Assembly (NCBI GenBank): GCA_963854835.1
Contig: OY978525.1
Coordinates: forward strand, 88,237,671-88,301,670
Origin: Megamerina dolium
Lineage: Eukaryota > Arthropoda > Insecta > Diptera > Megamerinidae
Length of the DNA: 64,000 bases
Direction: 5' to 3'
Part shown: positions 59,831 to 64,000 of the stretch, one piece after another
Layout of the letters: each line of letters begins with the position of its first letter
How positions within the stretch are numbered: the first letter of the stretch is position 1
Position numbers and translations under genes: made by a program
Notes under the pieces: model-generated
The model's database searches: none
Seen by the model: only the letters and a program-made list of their open reading frames with translations
Told to the model about the DNA's origin: nothing

Positions 59831-60721
59831 CGAGGGCGGATTGATAATAGCTACATAAGTAGGAAAAAAAACTTTTTTTTTTCAAAAACCATTTATATCT
59901 AAACATAGTCTCCTTTTACTTCGACACACTTAAGCAATATTCCGAGTGCATCCCAAAATACAGTGGCCATAACCTTGCCAGCCGATTTCACTGCCTTCGC
60001 CTTCTTCGGCACACTTCCACCAGCTTCCACTAATTGTTTCGATTGATTTTTGGTTTCAGGTGTGTAGTGGTGGACCCCCGTTTCATCAGCAGTTATTAAT
60101 CGACGCCAAACAACAGGATTACGCTTTATCGTGTCCAAACAGCGCTGTGAAGTGGTCTCTCGAACTCGTTTTTGTTCAATACTGAGCAAACGCGGCACCC
60201 ATCTTGCCGATGGCTTTTTCATATGCAAATGTTCATGCAAAATGTTGAACACACGTTTATATGAGATGTTTACCATTTCAACAATCTCACGCAACTTGAC
60301 TCGGCGATTATTCATAACGATATCGAGGATTTTCTTGAGTAACCACCCCTTTTGGCCTTCCTGTTGATGGTATTATTGCAGTGCTTGTTCGGCCGCGTTT
60401 AAATTTAGCAATCCAATATTTTACCATATAATCTGACGGAGCAGACTCACCGTAATATTTATCGAGCTTTTCTTTTGTCTCTTTCGCCGTTTTCCCTTTC
60501 AAATAATAGTGTTTAATCACTGCACGAAATTCGCTTTTTTCCATTTTTCAAGAAACACAAAAGTTGGTTACTTCAAACGACTACAACAAATAAACTAATC
60601 AATGAATTTGGGTGAAATTTTAACAGCTGACGTTTGACAGATCGCAATTTCAAAAAAAAACAGCTTTTGGGTTTGTGCTGCCTTTTTCGTACTTAGGTAC
60701 ATCTTTATCAATCCGTCCTCG
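59831..60721 (-). mobile_element. irritans-type mariner nested in the LINE, 891 bp, internally deleted
   Basis: The ends CGAGGGCGGATTGATAA and, reversed, CGAGGACGGATTGATAA are each flanked by TA (59829-59830 and 60722-60723). Similarity continues inward (TACATAAGTAGGAAAAA against TACCTAAGTACGAAAAA). The encoded protein is of the irritans (Himar-like) mariner group. The element landed in the LINE in the opposite orientation. Confidence 0.92.
59899..60544 (-). pseudogene. irritans-type mariner transposase, frameshifted and internally deleted
   Basis: The ATG at 60544 opens MEKSEFRAVIKHYYLKGKTA, with YWIAKFKRGRTST and STGRPKGVVTQEN. A frameshift at about 60310 then leads into NNRRVKLREIVEMVNISYKR, KKPSARWVPRLLS and ITADETGVHHYTPET; the first catalytic Asp is in ADET, with Gly where Trp is usual. 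After KSAGKVMATVFWDALGIL the frame jumps to the last residues, CVEVKGDYV, and stops at 59899. The deletion of about 125 codons removes the second and third Asp. Confidence 0.9.
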
Positions 60722-61780
60722 TAGTTCAAAATTGCAAAGATGTCCAAAAAGACGGTTTTATATGCTTCATAGACTATGAAAAAGCATTCGTTACTGTACA
60801 GCACGACAAACTTATTGATATTCTTCAAACAATGGATATTGATTACAAAGAAATCCAATGAATAAAAAATCTCTACTAGCACCAAACTGCAGACGTGAAC
60901 ATTAACAGCGAAACTACTGATGAAGTACGGATACGAAGAGGAGTTAGACAAGGATGTAAAGTATACCTCTACTCTTTAACATATATTCTGAAAGAATATT
61001 TCAAGAACCCCTACACAACTAACAATCTGGCATTAAAGTGAATGGCATTAACATCAATAATTTCAGATATGCAGACGACACTATCCTTGTAGCTGACAGT
61101 CTTAATGGCCTTCAATCACTGTTAGACGATGTTACGCTGTACAGCAGAAAATTCGGCTTAAAAATAAATGTTAACAAAACAAAGTATATGATTGTTAGTA
61201 GGAAAAACACCTACACAAATGTAAGTCTAAGAGTTGTTAATGCAAATGTAGAGCGAGTGAAAAAATTTCAAATATCTAGGCTGTTGGTTTAATGATGATT
61301 GGGATCCAACAAAAGAAATAAGAGCCAGAATAGAAGCTACAAGAGCAAGTTTTTACAAATTTAGAAAATTCCTTAGCAATTATGATTTGCGACCTGAAAA
61401 TGCGATTGATTAAATGCTATCTATGGTCCGTTGTACTTTATGGCATGGAGATATGGACTATTAAAACAACAGACTTAAATAGATTAGAAGCATTCAAAAT
61501 GTGGATTTATCGCAGAATTTTAAAAATACTTTGGACAGATAGAGTGACTAATACAGAAGTATTGGTTGTAACTATAAAGCAAAGGAAGTAAGCGTACTTG
61601 GACCACATTATGAGAAACCATAAATACTATACACTGCAACTAATATTGCAGGTAAAAATAGAAGGGAAACGTGGAATTGGCAAAAAACAACAACAACAAA
61701 GAAATGTTATATCATTAAACGGGCTAAAAGAGGTAGGTACTGCTGCATCAGAGTGTTTACAAAGCCTACAAACAGCCTGA
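60722..61780 (+). pseudogene. LINE reverse transcriptase, decayed
   Basis: FIDYEKAF (fingers/palm, about 60762-60785) is followed by a stop after YKEIQ at about 60859. A frameshift falls within the RRGVRQGCK...LLFNIYSERIF region at about 60965. The catalytic RYADDTILVADS block has its YADD codons at 61068-61079. It continues LKINVNKTKYMIVSRK and a one-base shift around KKF(K)YLGCWFNDDWD (61260-61310). The following stretch FYKFRKFLSNYDLRPENAI is also in a shifted frame. KCYLWSVVLYGMEIWT and the C-terminal blocks end at a stop near 61780. At least four disruptions mean it is not functional. Confidence 0.85.
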
Positions 61781-61797
61781 ACAGACTCTTAATATTG

Positions 61798-64000
61798 TGA
61801 TAACAAGAGTGCTTTCTTAAAATATAGTCTCGAAAACAATGCAGAAAGTATAACAAACAAAAAAAAAATGAAAACACTGGTCTGCAAAATTACTTACATA
61901 CAATATTTATTCATTTTGATTCATGTCGATTGACTCTTGCCTTCTACATGTATGAATTTATCACACTAAATGTCATAAGTACATTCAGCTTCACACGCCT
62001 TTTATATGTAAACCAAATGTAAATCTCTTAGTATGATATCTTAGTCATGATGCTATATTAAGATGTCATTATTCAATAAACAATCGAATCACATATATAC
62101 ATAAGTCGGTGGGATGTCACGCGTTACTGTGGCGTCGAGTCAAACTTGCATATGACTGAGATCAACATTAAACCATTTTATAAATTGTTATCACATAAAT
62201 TTTGCATATATATAATACGTCTGTATATATGTACCTATATATATATATTTTTTTTTCACTTACAATTGGTTCTCAAAACAAAAATTCCATTTAAATAAGC
62301 CAAACTGATGTTCTTGTACATACATTTCAATTACATCCTATATACACTCATACACCCATGTGATACTAGCTCATACTTATAAGCTATATACATATATGAA
62401 AGTTGTAAACAATCGAGAATAAGCATCTGCACCACCTCCCTGAAATGTTGAAAGTATTTGTAATGCGTAAGAAGAGGATGAAATATAATGTTATAAAATG
62501 ATCATTTTCGGTAATACTTACATCACTTACATAGACACACACATAGCCACATACAAAAAAGAGTTAAAAAAAGCATTCACATCTCTCATATTTTACGAAA
62601 GTACTTGAACCAAATTGTAGACTTTGTGTCTATAATTTCTGATACATACAAATGCTTGCATTGAAGCATTCTCTGTGAGAAATTTTGCAATCAAAATCTA
62701 ATTTGACATAAACATTCACATCTCAAAAAATTATCTGAATAAACTCTGGAAACAACAATGTGGACTTACATTCGTTGACATTCGATTAAAAGTTTTCATC
62801 TATTCGATACTAAACTGAATAACTCATATTCCGTATTCATATTTTTTATTTCAAAAATGTTGGACTGTAACTATCTAAAGCCAGAAAACCCTCGCTGGGA
62901 TTCTTAAAAATCGATTAAAATATCTTCGAATTGGTGTGCTATTTGTATATATATTTTCCTTTTTTATTTATTTTTGTTCATTTATTTATAATCTCTTTGG
63001 CTCGCAAGACAAATTGAACAAATTATTACAGTCTTAGATTGTAGATGCTATTTTAAATGGTCACATAGGAAAAACACAGTAACTATGACCGGTGTAAAAT
63101 ATTATATTTCTAAATATATAAAAGTAATAATTTCTCAAGAAAAATCAAGCCTCCTTACAATATCATATACAGTACGAGTACCTACTTCCATGTACATTCA
63201 CTAGAAACGATAGACTAACATTCTTCCTGAAAATAAGTGTGAGAGAGCCCAATACTATATCATATAAACTAAGTTCTCTTAAAAGCGGCTTGAAATCCCT
63301 ATCACGTTTAGCACAGAGGTACGACATTTAAGTGATAAAATACTTGGTAAAAACAATATATGCTGACCCCATATAAAACCACTATTTTAGCAGTGATTCT
63401 AATTAATTTGTGTATATCAATTTTGCGTTATTGCTTACATGTGAACTTCGTCTACACTTGACGGTGTATCAATGATATGACATTTACCTGAAAATATAAA
63501 GATATGAAAATGGTTAATATTCAATAAACACTTATTAAATTTGCACAATTTAAAATGTAAAATTAGATAGGCAGTACAGTTTTTTCGCTACATGTGAGGT
63601 TAGTTTTTCAAACATAACTTCATACGAATATTGGATGAAACTTACATATTTTCTACTGGGTATATCTACTCATATATCTCTGTAAATGCTTTTAGTATGT
63701 ACAAAGCAAAATGCTTTATAATTTCGTGTTGTTCTGTACATCTTTATACGCGAGCTCAATTCGAATAAAACATCTTCGATGCTTTGCCAAGAATACTGAA
63801 ATGGTAGATTTCATACAGAGACAGAGAACAATTTCTATAAAGAAAAACAGAATCATTTATATGACAGCCTTTCACATTCCCCTTACTTCTCATGGCCCCG
63901 GGTAAGCCTAAGTAATACTCGTACGTATTTCATTATTCTTTTTCTACGCATTTTCTTCTTATGAATAGCATAAGTTGCTTAAGACGATGATTCACATTGA
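61798..64000. other. AT-rich non-coding stretch to the window end
   Basis: No coding motif. TATA/ACATAC words occur at 62090-62400, and a T run near 62249. The 64-codon frame at 63711-63905 has no family motif. Confidence 0.5.

Larger units (their letters stand above)
59744..61797 (+). mobile_element. endonuclease-reverse-transcriptase LINE, 5'-truncated, split by a mariner
   Basis: The left piece (59744-59830) reads ETQFGFKAGMGTREALFVIN. After the mariner (59831-60721) the same frame resumes with VQNCKDVQKDGFICFIDYEK. The remainder covers RT motifs and the usual C-terminal region to about 61780. The motif order and C-terminal region (RLEAFKMWIYRRILKI, then HIMRNHKYYTLQLILQ, KIEGKRGIGKKQ) fit the widespread insect endonuclease-reverse transcriptase LINEs. 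RTE-like placement is probable, not certain. The 5' part including the endonuclease is absent. Confidence 0.85.

Overview
The window looks like gene-poor, AT-rich chromosomal DNA of a higher dipteran, most likely a tephritid fruit fly. The reasons are: two DD41D (rosa-type) mariner copies, a lineage first described from Ceratitis rosa and other tephritids; two mellifera/capitata-type mariners; LINE tails ending in CCTAA repeats; and fly-like simple sequence (short ACATACATATGTA tracts, ATACTCGTA words, TA/CT/GTT/GAT runs). I see no recognisable multi-exon host gene, no rRNA and no functional tRNA. The window is either intergenic or inside a very large intron.

Nearly everything interpretable is mobile DNA. 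From left to right: a Tc1-type element with double (IR/DR) ends and exact TA target duplications (1520-2992); a tRNA-derived SINE (4369-4650); a mellifera-type mariner (9597-10717); an RTE-like LINE relic with endonuclease and YADD remnants (14240-15030); a 433-bp MITE (19254-19686); a second, internally deleted mellifera-type mariner (19823-20689); a compact 153-163 codon ORF of unknown identity (23563-24054); further SINE and LINE fragments (24686-28880); two 5'-truncated Jockey-clade LINEs (30334-31805 and 34465-35292) flanking a 1.2-kb element built of alternating A/B tandem units with GTGGGCGTGG boxes (33074-34294); a SINE (35320-35679); two rosa-type mariners (36512-37764 and 44651-45549); SINEs at 42618 and 49260; an RNase-H-type LINE 3' end followed directly by a short SINE (53140-53758); a fold-back element with about 275-bp inverted arms set inside a TA microsatellite (58364-59500); and an irritans-type mariner nested in a LINE reverse transcriptase (59744-61797).

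The most useful results are these. (1) A SINE family with seven recognisable copies, about 340-360 bp long when complete. Its tRNA head has good A and B boxes and aligns best with tRNA-Arg(UCU). Two full copies differ at only about 15 positions, so it was active recently. (2) The fold-back element carries a CTCF-like CCRCCAGAGGGCGC motif in each arm, the two pointing at each other. (3) Two distinct DD41D mariner lineages; one keeps all three catalytic aspartates at exact spacing despite being dead. (4) A mariner that landed on a TA inside a LINE codon, so that the LINE frame reads straight across the insertion. (5) An A-B-A-B-A tandem element.

All transposase and reverse transcriptase genes are broken by stops, frameshifts or deletions; any movement would need enzymes supplied from elsewhere. 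All similarity statements come from reading motifs by eye, not from searches.
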